A stretch of DNA of 64,000 nt. It comes from Apoderus coryli. Taxonomy: Eukaryota > Arthropoda > Insecta > Coleoptera > Attelabidae. Positions 36,501 to 51,500 of this stretch are shown here, one piece after another (position 1 is the first letter of the stretch; every line of letters starts with the position of its first letter). The notes beneath the pieces are model-generated. The model made no database searches. It worked only from the letters and a program-made list of their open reading frames with translations, and was not told the DNA's origin. The stretch lies in assembly GCA_911728435.2 (NCBI GenBank), contig OU452201.1:12276001-12340000 (forward strand). Direction: 5' to 3'. The position numbers were made by a program, and so were the translations under genes.

Positions 36501-39500
36501 TAAAAATTCTATTCTTTTTAACAAATAAATTTACAAAACCAACGTACATAATAAGTGAGAGATGTAGACAGGGTTAGTATCAACCCTGGATGGATCATAT
36601 GAAAAGGTTAGTTGATTACTTATTATTATTTACTAAAATTACATTAAAAATATTGAAAACAGAATTATTTTTGCATAACCGAATTTACATTTAACTTTTT
36701 TTTTTATCGGCGCTAACTTGTATTTCCATTATACACATTATTTTCGAGTAATATCTCCTAATATCTAAGTAATCTCAATCTACAGCGAATTGTGATATGT
36801 ATGTGGTACTCCCAGTACGAAAATCTTAAAAAATACGATCTACGCATATCGACTATAATTTTATAATTGATATGATTACATTAATTACTACATTTAAAAA
36901 TTACTTACCTGTCTGTATCGGAAAACTGTAACTAGTGTCTGTAAATTTATCCGGGGCAGTAAATGCTCTAATCTTCACCAGATACGTTGTGCCTGACTTC
37001 AAAGGTCCATTACAATAACCAATCTGCTTAATACTGCAAGAATCTGCACCTACTGTAAAATCTTCAACCGAACTATTCTGGAAAGGATAGTACGGTTCCA
37101 TGACCTGATATGGTGGCCATATTGAATACGCTTGTACATCCCTCCAACTCGGCATCTCTAATCCTGAAGCATTTTTGGAGTCATCTTCAGCGACAATTAT
37201 GGTGTAGGATATCACCTGAAAATAGTGTTTTATGTGTGTTTAGAGATTCAAATTTTCACGAATATAAAGTCAAGTAACATGGTATAAACCTAAATACAAA
37301 TAACCTTGAAAGATTTGAAAACTTACTGGACCATTAGCTTCACTGAAATAGTTCTTCCTGAATCGTATCTGAATCATAGTGGATGTTTTGAACACTTCAG
37401 TTGGTACCACTTGCATACTTGGTTTGGGTGGTGCTAAAATTGGCATTTTTTGTTTCCAGACGGTTTCCGGTCCAAAACCAACTTTCGTTTCGGCTTGAAT
37501 CTTAAATATATATGTTCTACCAGGTACTAATTGTCTGATGATACCACGGAATTCGTTGGCTCCAAAGTCTCGGAACAATGTATGCTGGGAACCCTAAAAA
37601 TGCAAATCATTACAATTAAGCCCATGATCGAATAAAATTATTAGAAGAATGTGAGGATTTGGTTTTCATTTGGTCCTAACAAATTAACCCCAAAGATGTA
37701 ATAATCTACAATGTTCAAAAATAGGATGAATTTCAAAATAATCACATAAATCAGAGTTGTTTCCCAGAATGTACAGTTCAAACAGTTCCAGAAACTTCGA
37801 AACATCGATACCAACCTGAGATTCAAAGACCATTAAAAAGGAATTCCTGAATTTTAACTTTCATATTGAGGTAATAAAATTGAAATACCTACGAGACAAT
37901 CTGACGCATAAAAATCAACAACAATAAAACACATACCTCTAGCCCATATGTGATTGTAAACTTCCTGATCACTCCGTTTTGTTCAGTAATTGGCAGCGAC
38001 CACTCAAAAACAATATCGCTTGGTTGTATATCGACCGGTTCATATTTTTCTACTTTCCCAGGCACCGATTCCTTAGTGGTGAAAATGCCAGAAACTGGTA
38101 ATGATCGTCGTAAAATGCTTGATTCTGTACCACTGCGTACAATAACTGTGAATGTATAGTTTCGATGCGGTTTTAGATCTGTGATTGCGATCGTATTATG
38201 CAGTGTCAAATTTTGTATGAACATATTATCAGCATTAATATACTGTACTTCGTAAGCGTTATATTCACCGCGAGGCGATGCCCATGTCAGCGTAATTTCT
38301 GTATCGGAAATGTAAGTTGCATTTATGCCGGTGATTGGGTCAGGATCTGCATTAAATTCCACAAAAATTCATTAGAATTAGGAAAATACGGATATGGATA
38401 TATGGTGACTATATTAAACAGTATCTGACAGTTAACCACATAATATTACCTAGATTCATTTTTATAATTGCATTTTTCATCTGAGATGCACTGATGAAAT
38501 GTAAAATGTAGGTCCCCATGTAAAAACTAGAAGCTTTACTATAAGTATACTTACACAATCTGTCCTGTCGCTGTAAGGGTTGACTAGAAACATTCTGTGA
38601 AACTGTCCACACAGTGATGTTATAAAGTCGTCCAGGAACCAGTCCGACAAATGTCACAAATCGGTCAGAATCATTAGCAGCTTTCTCTTGATCAGAAACA
38701 TTTAGTTCAGATAGTGAAAAACGATAGAAGTCGAATTTAGATGATGTTTGAGGTGTCGGAGTGTAACGTAGACTGATGGTATCAGTGGACTGTTGATTGT
38801 TAACTACCACCACTTCGGATTGAATTAAAGGCACTGTAAAATATAAAACAAGTTTAATACAATTAGAACGAAGAAGATATTTACCGAATTAGAATAAGGT
38901 GAAAACTTACTGGTTCTCGTTCTTAACAGGGTAACATCACTCTCTAAATCATTTGAAATCGCTTTAATTTCAAATACATATTCTACACCAGCAACTAAAT
39001 CGCCTACAAGCAATCGTACGGGACCAGTTCCATTCTGGTTCTGACTCACATTGCGTTTGTTCACTTGTGCACGATTAGATGCAGCAGCTTCCCACCAACG
39101 CACTACATAAGTTTCGACACGACCTTCAGGTCGAGGCCATTCTAAAGTTACATTATTTGAATCGACTAACGGGGCGATATTGGACACTGGATTCGGGCGA
39201 ACGGTATGGTTTAATTGTTGAGGCTCGTTGCTTTCTAGTCCATAACTCATTGTGTTCACCTGTGAATTAACAAATGCAAGTTTATTTCATCAAATGTAAA
39301 TCCTAGATAAATATTGCAAGATCTTTAGTCGTTCGGAAAATTTTAAATTCTGTATCTTTCTTTCGTAATCAAGATTTAAATATCATTTATCTATTCTCAA
39401 CTCTGACGCTTGTTCCAGTACACAGTAGAAATGCCAGGTGCTCAGGGACTTAAATAACATATTGAGAACCGGTCAGCTCCCTTCAGATGATTTAACAATA

Positions 39501-42500
39501 ACACACCAACGAAGAGAAGTAGTAATAATGAAATATCTGGAAAACCCAAGCAAATGCACTGGAATGTATGCCCAAAATCTATATATATATACATATATTA
39601 TGGATTTCAAAATATAACTGAGTTTTTTTTTATTCACAGGGCTGAATAAAAAAAACTCAGTCATTTTGTTGTGGTTGCCCTGTTTTCGTGATATTTTCTT
39701 ATTTTTAAGCACAGTTCAAGGTCAGACGGATTTGCGGCCAAAGTTTTCAAAGATATGTTGTAAGGATGTAATTTATTTATGGTTTCACTTACTTGTATGG
39801 TGTAACGTTCTCCTGCTGTCATATCTGTGACTTCAGCTTCTGTATTCTGAACAGCAGGTAATCGCACCCACTGATTATCAGTCCCTGTCTTATATCTGAT
39901 CGCATATTCCGATATTAGCGAATCAACTGGTGCAGACCACTGGACTATAACTGAGTTTGTTGTAGTTTTTTCTATTATCATATTTCGTGGTGGTTTCGGA
40001 ACTATGAAACAAAAATTGCCTCAGTACTGAATGTTCTAACATATGAACTTCTAAACGCACTATATCGGGTAAGTGTAAAAAGAATTTAAATACATTAAAG
40101 AGTCTTTAAAAACTCATAAATAAAATATATTGTAGAAAGCTCTTTTACAAGTTTTAATAATATTTAAATCTATACAACCACTACGCTTCTGAATTAATGA
40201 TGCATTAGTACCATAACACACCGTATTTAAAATAATAAATATAATATCTGCGGGAACGTCCGCTGAAACAAGACGACCTCGTTAAGAGTGTTTCTCTAGA
40301 GCTTTAGTACGAATATGTTAAAATTTTTGTGGGTTGCATATTTTAAGAAAAAGATTAAAACAACAACAAACATTTTAATAGGGAAGAGAAGACTATCTTA
40401 AAATGTTGTTGTTGTTAGAAGTTCTCTTTTCAAGGATCTCAAAAATACTTTCATTTTTAAAGATATAGTAGTAATAAAATTTTTATATAAATAACACATA
40501 CATTTTTTCTCTTCTAGGGATTCTCTATCGGAAATAATATAAACAAGTAGAAAGAAAACAGCGACCCCTGTCGTGCATGTAAAATAAGTGCTGGATAAAA
40601 TATATTGAAGGAAAAATATCGAAACAACTAATCTGACAAAGGTTAACAGTCGACCAGGGGTCACTTTGTAGCGTCTTCGAATGAAGCTTCAGAGAGGTGC
40701 AAGTTCGATTCCCTTCTGGAGTTTTAATATTTTGAATATTTAAAACTTGGAAAAATGGTGTTATTATTATCAAATGTATAATTATAAAAATTTTCTTACA
40801 AAATTAGTGGTTTATTAAAAGAAAATGTCTAAAAAGATACTTACACACCGGTTGAAAATACTCATGAGGCTCACTTTTTAATCCATACGACAAGGCGAAC
40901 ACCTTAACTAAATATCCAGCACCTGGATACAAATTATTCAAAATTATCTTCGATTCATTAGTCAATTGCACATTCTTCTGATTGGTATCATTTCTAATCC
41001 ACACAACTTCATATTTATCTTGCTTCGAATTTACATCCGACTTCCAACTGATATTTAGTCCATCTACCATTGGTCGCAAGTCTTCTATTATTGGCGCACT
41101 TGGTTTCGTCACTACGTAGACGGTAACATCAGTTGAAAGGATTTCCTTTGATACAGCTTGAACAGTGATAGAGTAATTGCGTCCTGGCAATAAAGCCTCA
41201 ATTTCAATTTGTGTTTTGTTTGTTGTAATTGTGTTACTGTCGCTTGTAGTACTCTCTACCTCGTGATACGATACTAGATAACTGTCGTGTGTACTTTCTA
41301 GGTTCGGTTTCCATGAGATGCTGACGATGTCTGTTTTTTCATCGGTGTGGGAGATCAGGTTACTTACAGGTAGAGGTCCTGAAAGAATGGATTATTAACT
41401 AAGCACACATTTGTTCTATCATCTCGACTATTGTACATCTTGCTAAGATGACCATACTTGCTCTTACAAATAAAATTTTGCTGGACACAAAGGCTACATT
41501 TTCTGTCCGATATCTATGATAAAGAAAATCAAATTTTGTTTAGTTACGCTGGAGAAAAAATTTGTAAAATCTTAAATATAGAGAAATATTATGACTTCTT
41601 CTTGACTAAGGCAGCGGAAATGAATAAAAGATGATAATAATCGGAAATTCTGGATACTTTACTATTCATAAAACCGACTATTGTAATTAATGTTTTGTGA
41701 ATAAGTAATCAGTCATCGAATGAAGAGGGATAATTGTTGTGTATTCACCCTTAGATTATAGTGTGTAGCAACCTTAAGATAAGAGATATGACAGACATTC
41801 AGAAAGTGAGGTTAGTCACGTTGGAAAAACATGGTACAACGTATTGTTAATCATAGCCTTATTAATAAATACTTTAAGACTGCGGTGCACTCATTATTAA
41901 TTGACGAACCCCAACAAAGAATATTAAACTAGAAAAACATGGTACAACGTATTGTTAATCATAGCCTTATTAATAAATACTTTAAGACTGCGGTGCACTC
42001 ATTATTAATTGACGAACCCCAACAAAGAATATTAAAATAATGTCAAAATTACTTACTCAGTGTAACTTCGCCAGTAACAGGCCAAGATGTAACTTTTCCT
42101 GATACAGTTTTCACAATAACCGAATACGTTTTGCCGGGTTCCAAATTATCTTTAAACTCCCAATATGTAGGTTCATCTTTTGACCGAGGAACTGGTGGTG
42201 GTTTTCGTACAGTCCCCAAAGATATTTGGTACTTATCAAATTCACTATAAAATTGAAAGAAATAAAAACAATCACTGTCTGAAAAGTGACAAAATTGCAG
42301 GGATTGATACTGAAACTTGGTATTGAATCGACACCACGGTTCGCGCGGTATCGCTTTTAGTACCGTCAAATAACCGAAACGGAACTGTGATAGAAATGTA
42401 GTGGACCTTTGTGACAGATACACGAAATCTAACGAAACTTCAATAAACGAACCGGCCGAGATATCAAAATGAAAGCGGCCGAGATATCAAAATGAAAGTA

Positions 42501-45500
42501 ACACTTATACCTAATATCTGAAATGAACCGAAACTCTCGATATCGGAACCTTAGTAGTATCGGTCGATACCTGAATATCGAAGCGGTATCGAAACTAAAG
42601 GCATGAAACCGAAACAGGTACCAAAACTCTGAGGAACGAAATAGAGGAGTCTGTAAACATAAATAGTAAATAGTACCGAAACCCTCGGTGAAGTAAATGG
42701 GACAAAAAGCAAAACGCATAATATTAAAATTGGTACCGAAACTATGTGCAACGAACTGATATAGAAACCGAAAGAGTTTCGGTATCGGTTTTGGTTCCGT
42801 AGCAATAGTTTCTATACCGTTTCGTTGCTTAGATTTCGTTACTAGGTTATTTTTGGTACCTAGCATTTACCTGGGTCTTGATAAATGAGTTTGTCGTTGG
42901 AATAGGTTTCGGTAATGATTTCGTTTCTGTTAATAAGCTTTTGCTGGAGATTTTGGTGTCTCCGTATTTCGTTATTAACCGTTTCGTTACTGCTTGCGGT
43001 AGTGTATCTTTCCGTACCATTTCGTTTCTATTCTGCTCTGAAAACCGAAACGGTAACCGAGACGCGGTGTAAATCCCTGAAAAATTATCTCGATTCTTTG
43101 TTACGACGGATTAATTCCAGACAACTCTTGTACATACCTTTTTCCATTTGGAGCTTCCCAATGCACCATAAATGAATACGGGGTGATCTTATCAAAAATG
43201 ATCCTTTGTGGCTTCAATGGGACAGTTCTATATTGTGCAGTAGTTGGAGCCGAGACTTCATCTTCGGACACAGTTTGAACGGATATGTTGTACGCTCGAC
43301 CGGGAACCAAACCCTATTAAGTAAGTTTTCAGTTTAATAAGAGACAATTTTCACTCTATGTTTCGACAAAAATTTGGCTTATACAATTTATTAGACTTTT
43401 TCATTAATTTGTAATAGAATAAGCTATCATTTTTTTATTTAAATTCCCGTTTACAGTATTCACACCAACTGCGTCTTCGGGATCAGTTTTAGCTCTATCG
43501 ATATGACTCGACATTTTTAACTTTAGTCGTTCATTGCAATCCTTAAGTATAGGTATATCAATTTAAAGTCACACCGAGAGTCAAAACATGTTAAATGACG
43601 TTAAAATTATTATGTCGAAATGTGTGAAAATAATCAACCGTAGGTGGACTTCGACACAAAAAATGGAAAAGGAAACACTTGCTTTATGGATACAACAATG
43701 TTTTCGACTATTCTGGGAGAATGGTAGCCAATTCTGGGGTCATCCCAGTGAGAAATGCCAGGAGGGCACACACAACTCTAATTTGAACATTATACCTTAA
43801 ATGCTGCTTGTGCAGGTCCAGGTGGTTCCCCTTCTTTCTCCACATAGAGTATACTGTCATTCGCGTCAGGTGGATCTATAGAAACTTTGTAATGTGTATA
43901 GATAGCAGCAGGATATGGTGGTTGCCACAATACTAGTAGTGTTGTTTCATTTCTAAACCAAACGATGAATTTACCTGGCGTATTGGGTCCTAAAAGCAAC
44001 AAACATAAAAACAATAATCTATGATACCAAGAACTGAAGCAATAATTTACTTGTAGTAAAGTTTGTTGAAGTATAAGCTGCGCTTTCTTTGTTCTCAAAT
44101 ACGGTGAAGGCTTGCACTTGGTACGTTGCACCCGGTACTAGGTCCTTTACAGTGTACTGAGTATTGTCGATGTTATCAATGGAAAATGGCTGCGATTTAG
44201 TATCGGCAATATGTACCAGTGGATTTATCTTCAATTTAAAACTGGTAAAGCTGCCTTGTGATGGTGGTTGCCATGAAATCGTTACTTGTTTGCCGCTACG
44301 CACATTGAATGACAGCCCGGATGGTGGATCAGGTACTAAAATATAATTCATAACATAAAAATGAACTATTACTCACTATTATTCTGCATTTTTTTTAGAA
44401 TTAACAAATTATTACAGACATTTTTCGGTAGCAACTCAGTAAAATCTCTGGAGTAGGTCAGGTAGTATTTTAAAGTACAAAAGCTTTAGAAGTACTCTTA
44501 ATAAAATATAAACTTCTTTGATTTCAATAAGGCAAATAACATGTTATTAAAATTTAAATATTTTCGGCATATATGGCTCTATGGGCTGCTTAACATATTT
44601 TTTGTCTAATAAATGCCAAGATAAAAAACTTCTATCCGTTTAGGTTTTATGTTATTACCTGTGGTAAAATTAGCTGTCCAAGCAATCGTGTTATGGGTTG
44701 CATTCGAATAGTATAACGAAAAATCATATTTGGTACCAGGTAGTGCCTGTGAGAATTTAATAACATCTCGTATATCTTTTGAGGCGATTGTTGTATTTGG
44801 TGCTGGGTAACCAAATGGTGGATAGTAGTCCAGTCGATAAACTACACCTTCCTGACCCAAATTGCCCGGTATGTGGATCACCAGTTCGGCTGCATTTGAA
44901 AACTGAAATAATTATTAAAAAATATTTATTATATGGATAAATAATGTGTTTCTGTAGACTCAATGTCAATAATTTTAATATGTGTAGTTTTGATGATGAA
45001 GATAGATTCAATTAATTTCAAAACCTTTGCACAATGTTTGAGAGATGTGGACTTCTAACCGAGCTTTTATCTAGGTTAACATTGGCTTTAAGCCGAAATT
45101 AGTCCCATAAACATTGTATAATTTTGAATACGAGTGGACTAGTATGTTGGAATGTTTTTTTTTTAAATAATAACTCCACTTCGACATGAGATATTATCCA
45201 TACCTATATCAAGTTGTCCAAGTTTCGTTTAATTTTAAAAGCGCTAATAAATGTTTCTGGCCATCAACTGTTACAATTGCTATCGAAGTGGTTATTGAAA
45301 ACTCAAAAATTTGGTGTAGGTAAAAAAATGTAAAATAAGTTTTTATTTTGTAGAGACAGACGTTTAATTTCACCATTGTCTTTATAATCCTTATAAAGAC
45401 AATGATTTAACGCTTTGAAACTTTTATCTTCAGATTAATTTAATGCTGTATTTATCAGACTCTATAAAAATGTAAAAATTGTATTAATTTACAAAAGCTT

Positions 45501-48500
45501 AACATCTCGAATAAATTCTATTTCCTAGACAGAAGATACTATAGAATTTTGAATCCAGCACGGTGTATTTATAGGTACAGAATTTTTTGATATAAAACTT
45601 GCACCAGACGGTGTGCAATAGTAATTACATATCATAGAGCATAGCTATTGATTTTTAGAAAATAAAGCATCTAAAAGGATTCCACTCAGACATCGTTAAT
45701 TATGGAGATGAGTGATTTTTATAAGACTTTTGCGCATGGATATTTCTCTCATACATATATGGAGAAAGTTTCCAACAGGTTTCACAAGTTTCGTATCTAA
45801 CGCTCAATAAATATAAATGTATACGCGTCAGACGTCGTAACAACATAGGTAATTCTAAATTTCTTGTATCCTTATTTTAAGTATTTGCCCATACTTAAAA
45901 TATTGTATTCCATATTAAAACAATATAATTATAATATCATACATTTTCGAATAACTAAGGACATAGAGCAACTACAATTGACATCAAATATGTTTATTTA
46001 TGACTAAACTTCAATCACCAAAGTTCTAACAATAAAAATCATCTTTTGATATTTCCAAGATTGCAACGTTGCCGCTTCTAGTTATCAAAAAGTTTAGTTT
46101 TTCAAATGGAAATGGTATTTACCTCCCTCACACTAAACTTGTTAATTATTATATTAATTTAAAATGGAGGTATGGCGACCAGGTCAAAAATCTGATTGGG
46201 CATTTTCATGGAAATACACGTTTTTTGATGAACTCTTTGAATAGACGTAGATTATAAATATGTGGGACAGATATTCGTTTGATTGTCCTCAAATTCTGGA
46301 TGTATATTTACGACATTCAATTTTTAGAATTGTCCTTTCATTATAATACTACAAATTTCAGCGATAGAAAATATATTGAGGGATTCCTAATTTCCTACTA
46401 GAATTAATTTAAGGTAAGACTTTAAAATAGTATATTTGACTGGTGCACAAAATAATAATAAATAAATTATGATAAAAAACACGATCGATAGATTTATTAA
46501 AACTATAACTTTTTTACAGCCTAATTTGTGATATATTCTAAATATTGCATTTCAATTGACCATAATGAGAACTTAATCATTTTTCCTTAGCTAGCAAATT
46601 CAGAAAATAAATTGGTTAGTTAGTTATCTAGATTAATTTTATTTATAATTTTGTAAGAATATCATAATCAAATTTTTGCGGGTACAAAGGCATACTTTTT
46701 GTTACTAAAATTACAAAACACTTCCAACACACTAGGTATGTACGGCATGAAAATGTTATGAGATAGATATCGGACGATTGGCAAAAAAAAATGATATCAT
46801 AGATTAAGCAGAATCTATGATGATATCATTATATCTTATAATGATGTTAACATCTGAAGAGTTGACAACAGTAAAAAAATCGTTTATTAGTACCTATCGA
46901 CTACGCGATTTATAGTGGAATAGCAGTTTATGACCTTCATAAGCCACATCAGATCCCCACTGGTAAAATTAATAATGTGTCTGGCAGATAAAATAAAAAA
47001 CATTTTCTGTGTGAATAAACCAAGTTCGACATATTATTCGCTATTCCAGAAATTGCACTAATAGGTACATTCAGTCGTTGCCACTTTCCATCAGTATTGG
47101 TAGTTAACGAACGAAATGTTTTATTGCAATTTACGATTTATATACCTACTATTCCAATTCAAAATAATTGATTTCACCATTATAATCTACTAATACTTGA
47201 ATGAATTGTTTACAAACTTGACACTAAGCTACTTACTACAATAAAACAAACTACATTATCCAACCGGATGTTGATATTTTAAAGTACAACAATTGAATAG
47301 AAATAAACAAATAATTTATTTAGCTATGTGCATATGTAGTTTGTACAAATAAATAAAAGAAGTTTATTTTTATAATGCACTGGGCGACCCTGGCCACAGG
47401 AAATGCATTTAAACGCATACAATTATCCTTATTTTGTGATAAAAAGACTAAAATTTTACTTGCCTTAACTTATATTATTTGGTTAAAAATAGGTATTTAT
47501 GACAACTAATTGCTAATTATAACTGCATAGTAATTTAATTTTACACAGGCTATATATTAAAAAGATTATATTTTATTGTCGAAATAGGGTATACCGAAGC
47601 CGTATGACCATATTAAAGCATTAAAAAACAATGATTCAAGGTTGATTTTTTGGTGGCCCAGACTGCGATTTTTTAATTATTAAATTAGCGATTTTTATAA
47701 ATCATCGTCGCATTCAAAATTTAGAATTTGTATGCAGATTCTTCCACCATAACAATTAAACCTCCGCAAATGCACTTCAGCTTCAGTTCTATAGTTTATA
47801 TATTCATATATACAGAGTGGCCAGAATTGAATAAGAGTCAGGTACAAGGTCGGGTAAATAGAACAAAGTTTCAGTATTAGGTGTAAGTACTTCGATTTTA
47901 GTTGTAAATTAGGTACTATTATTCCTGAATTAGATATTGATAAACAAGTGAATATCTGCAAATTTTATTTAACTAAACGTTAAGTAGTTATCACTATAGT
48001 GTGTCTGTACTAGCGGTCCATTTGGAAGCTCTTCAAACATATTAAGTATTGGTCGTTAGAAAAGGAAAATTTTCTATATTTTAACTGATCTTGTAACTCG
48101 CCTGGTTAGAATAAAAAAATATATAAATATCCTCCTTTACGCATCCATTTATTTTGCCCACACGACAAAAGATAGACGTTGATACGTTTACTGTGCTCCC
48201 GGGCCCCCATCATCGTCTCGAAACGCCACTGTCTCTTATAGGGACAGTATGGCCTTGTGGAGAACCGCAGTATATAATAGAATTCACCAAATAGAATATT
48301 AAAAAAAAAATGTAAAATGCAAAGGAACGTTGTAAATGTAAATATTACTTCTAGAAATTTAGATACAAATGTTTGCACACGTGTACCACATAAAGAAAGT
48401 AGCAATATGCATGATCTGTTTTTTCCCATAATATAATGCATGTGTCTGTTCTTATCCACATTTCCGCTTTAAAAAAAATTAGAACTCAGTTGTCGAAGAC

Positions 48501-51500
48501 AAAATGCAAAGTTCAGAAATAAACAAAAAAATCATGAAGTCTGAGCATCACAAAACATGTAGAATGTAGATACAAGCAATTTTCTCATGTGTCTTACTAA
48601 GAATAGTACCTACAATGTCGAGCAAAAAAAGAACACATTGCTTAACAATATTATGATATTAACTAGGCACAATATACTTATTTATTTTAAGTGAAAGGAA
48701 ATTTTACTTATTGAATGATAAACAACTTGTACCTGGTATATAAACAAGATTAGTTACTTAGGTAATAATGTAAGAAATTTATAATGAATCAGACAGGTTT
48801 TTCATGAGGTATAATATAAATATACCTAGGTACGAGTATCTGTTTTGCATACGAGGTACTGGTCACATAATTCTTGTTGTACCTCCAAGGGGTTAACGTC
48901 TACAATTACAGCCTATATTTTGTATATTCGAAAACCAATACTTGCTTATTTTTTGAAAGATCTACACGTCGAGGTCTACGTAATCTGGAAACATGAATAA
49001 TTTATTGGTGATTTAAGGACCCACAAGAATAATAGATTTAGTTATATAAGTAGGTATATTTCATATATCCTTGAATATACATATTACCCAATCACGTTAT
49101 TAGGAAGTGTAGTTAGAAGTTAAGTAATTTTTTTTGTACATACTTTGCCATTTTCCCGCCAATTCTATTCATAAATACCTACCACTCGACGGAGATTTCT
49201 GCAGCTTCGCTTTCAGTGTAGTTCTAAAGAAATTTGGCTTCGTGCTTTTTAGAATAAAATTGACACAAAAATGTCAAAGTATACTCGGCAAAATATCCAT
49301 CACTTGTGATATTTCTTGGTGATTTTGAAGTTAATCTAAGCTGCATAGAAGATGAAGAAATTTGTTATTCAACCGGGGTCAAATTCGGACACATTTCATT
49401 AAATTTTCTGCTAATTATTTTATCACACTGTATTTATGTAAAATAAATAAATTCATTAAAACTGTATTAGAGTAATTGTTATTGTCTGCTATCGTAATCA
49501 AATCACAATTATTAAAAGAATGATATGTCTATACAGGGTGTTTCAGAAAGACATGATAGAACTGCTCAAAATAAGTGTAGCTTGTCATATAAATTTTTGC
49601 CGAAGGGGCCTTCTTTTTCAAGATACAGGGAGTTCTAACTTTTTACTATTTTTTTTTGACTATGAATTATAAGAAATAACGGCAACAATTTTTTGATCTG
49701 AATGTCGCACAATCGAAAAAAAATACTCGCGTTCTATTAAAACATAGAGGGCGCTAGTCACACAATGTCTAAGCTAAATTTCCATTTATAACTTTTTTGA
49801 TGTTTACTTTACAGACTTGATAATGACAAACAATGATAGCCTGTTTATTGCCCAACAAAAAGGATGTTACTCGAAAAAACGCCTGGATGTACCGTTTCCA
49901 AGATATTTTAAGTTAATTCATACGTATGCTATTAGTGTTAAATTGTCGAAAGGTTTGTTTCGAGGTTTCTTTGCAACTGTCAGAGGTTTCCAAACAAACT
50001 TCCGAGTTTGTAACAGTGGTTTAGTACTGTTTCTAAATTGTATTATTCCTTCTTAATAATTATGGAAATCTAACAGTGAATATACCTACTGATATGCTTT
50101 TAACTTTGGGAGAATGCTTAGGAAGTACCACAGATGCTGCTCGACGCTTTTCAGGAAAATTTCCCAACAGAAACTTTTTTGTCCGTTAAAACACGTACTA
50201 GAGAAACGGGGTAAAAATTGATTAGGTCAACTAAAGTCTATTAGGTCTGTCCAAAAAGAAGATGACATTTTAAATGTTGTTGCCGAGGATCATTAAGTGT
50301 AAGAAAATTGACACTACAAACCAATACAAAGATGTCAAGTACTTGGAGGGTTCTCAAAGAGTATGCGCTACACCCGCATCATTACAGACAAGTTCAGGCA
50401 CTATTGCCAGATCATTTTCCTCAGAGATTCAAATTTTTAACGTGAACAAACAGCTCATGTTCACCGTTTCTTGAAGAATATTCTGTTTACTGACGAAGCT
50501 ACCTTTACACGGCAAGTGATGTTCAATTCCCCACTATTGGTCGGAAGAAAATCGTATGAAAAGAGGTGTCCGATACACTGCGACCTGATGGTCTATTGTG
50601 TCCCTCTGTCTTGAGTTACTTGAACTGTGTCGCATATTACAACTCTCCATCAAGTTCTAGAGCTCTTATGAACTGCATTAGCTTGGCTGGTTTCAGGGAC
50701 AACACGTCTCTATCTTGCACGATCTCATGTCCCAAGTGTTCCTTGCCTTGTCCTTCTGAGAGCGGCGCATTCTGTTTCTAGGCGATCAGGAGTTTCTTCC
50801 TCCTCTCTACGGAATCTGCATTCGTCGTTCTCTTCTTGGCTTAATTTTGTCATCTGTTTCCTAAGGCAACAATGTACTGTAAGGACATGTAGCCCGCTCT
50901 TACTGTGATCTAAACAGATTTTAGATCTATCATGATTGAATTTTCCAAGGAATATCTTGGAGTGTATCAGTCCAGGCAGTATTGCTCTGTCTGTTTCCTC
51001 TTTAATTCTGAACGCCTCATTGTAGGTCTTTTTCCCTAAGCCGCAGAACGGTTCAGACCCTACAGAAGAGGTTAACACCCTCTATTTGCCAACTTATTGG
51101 CTTCTTCGGTTCCGCTGATACCAGAATGTTTATCCAAACAAAGTAAACTCTGTTATTCTTGTTAAGCTCGTTAAGACCTCTTAAAAATTTCCACAATATT
51201 TTTGAACTGATGACTTATGAAATCAGCGCATATATGGACGCCTGGCTATCAGTGGTTCGCAATGTGGCCCGTCTAATAGTTCCTGCATCTACCGATGTGA
51301 ATTTCCGCTTGTTGTTGGGTTGGCCCGAATACTCCTGCTCCTGTCCCTTTATTGGTTTTGGAGCCGTTTGTACATCATTTAATAGTGTTTCCTTTAAGGT
51401 TGCTGGTGTGTAAGTTTCTTTCCCAGTCCCTCTTTACTTAACATTGCCATTCATGGCCCACTAGTTACAATGAAAACCGTTTGAAGTTTGTCGATTTACC

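Larger units (their letters stand above)
44903..49531. other. Phosphatase intron 1, right-hand part
   Basis: Apart from the two hairpins listed, this stretch shows only AT-rich sequence without supported exons or recognisable transposon proteins. Confidence 0.4.

Noticed and set aside
40655..40740. Functional tRNA gene
   Set aside because: The B box is good, but no acceptor stem or anticodon arm could be paired.
42429..42866. 145- and 84-codon minus-strand open frames
   Set aside because: They are produced by CCGAAAC/GTTTCGG word arrays inside the hAT-like MITE and match no family.
48106..48459. 117-codon minus-strand frame in phosphatase intron 1
   Set aside because: Hydrophobic, AT-driven composition, with no splice-compatible neighbours.
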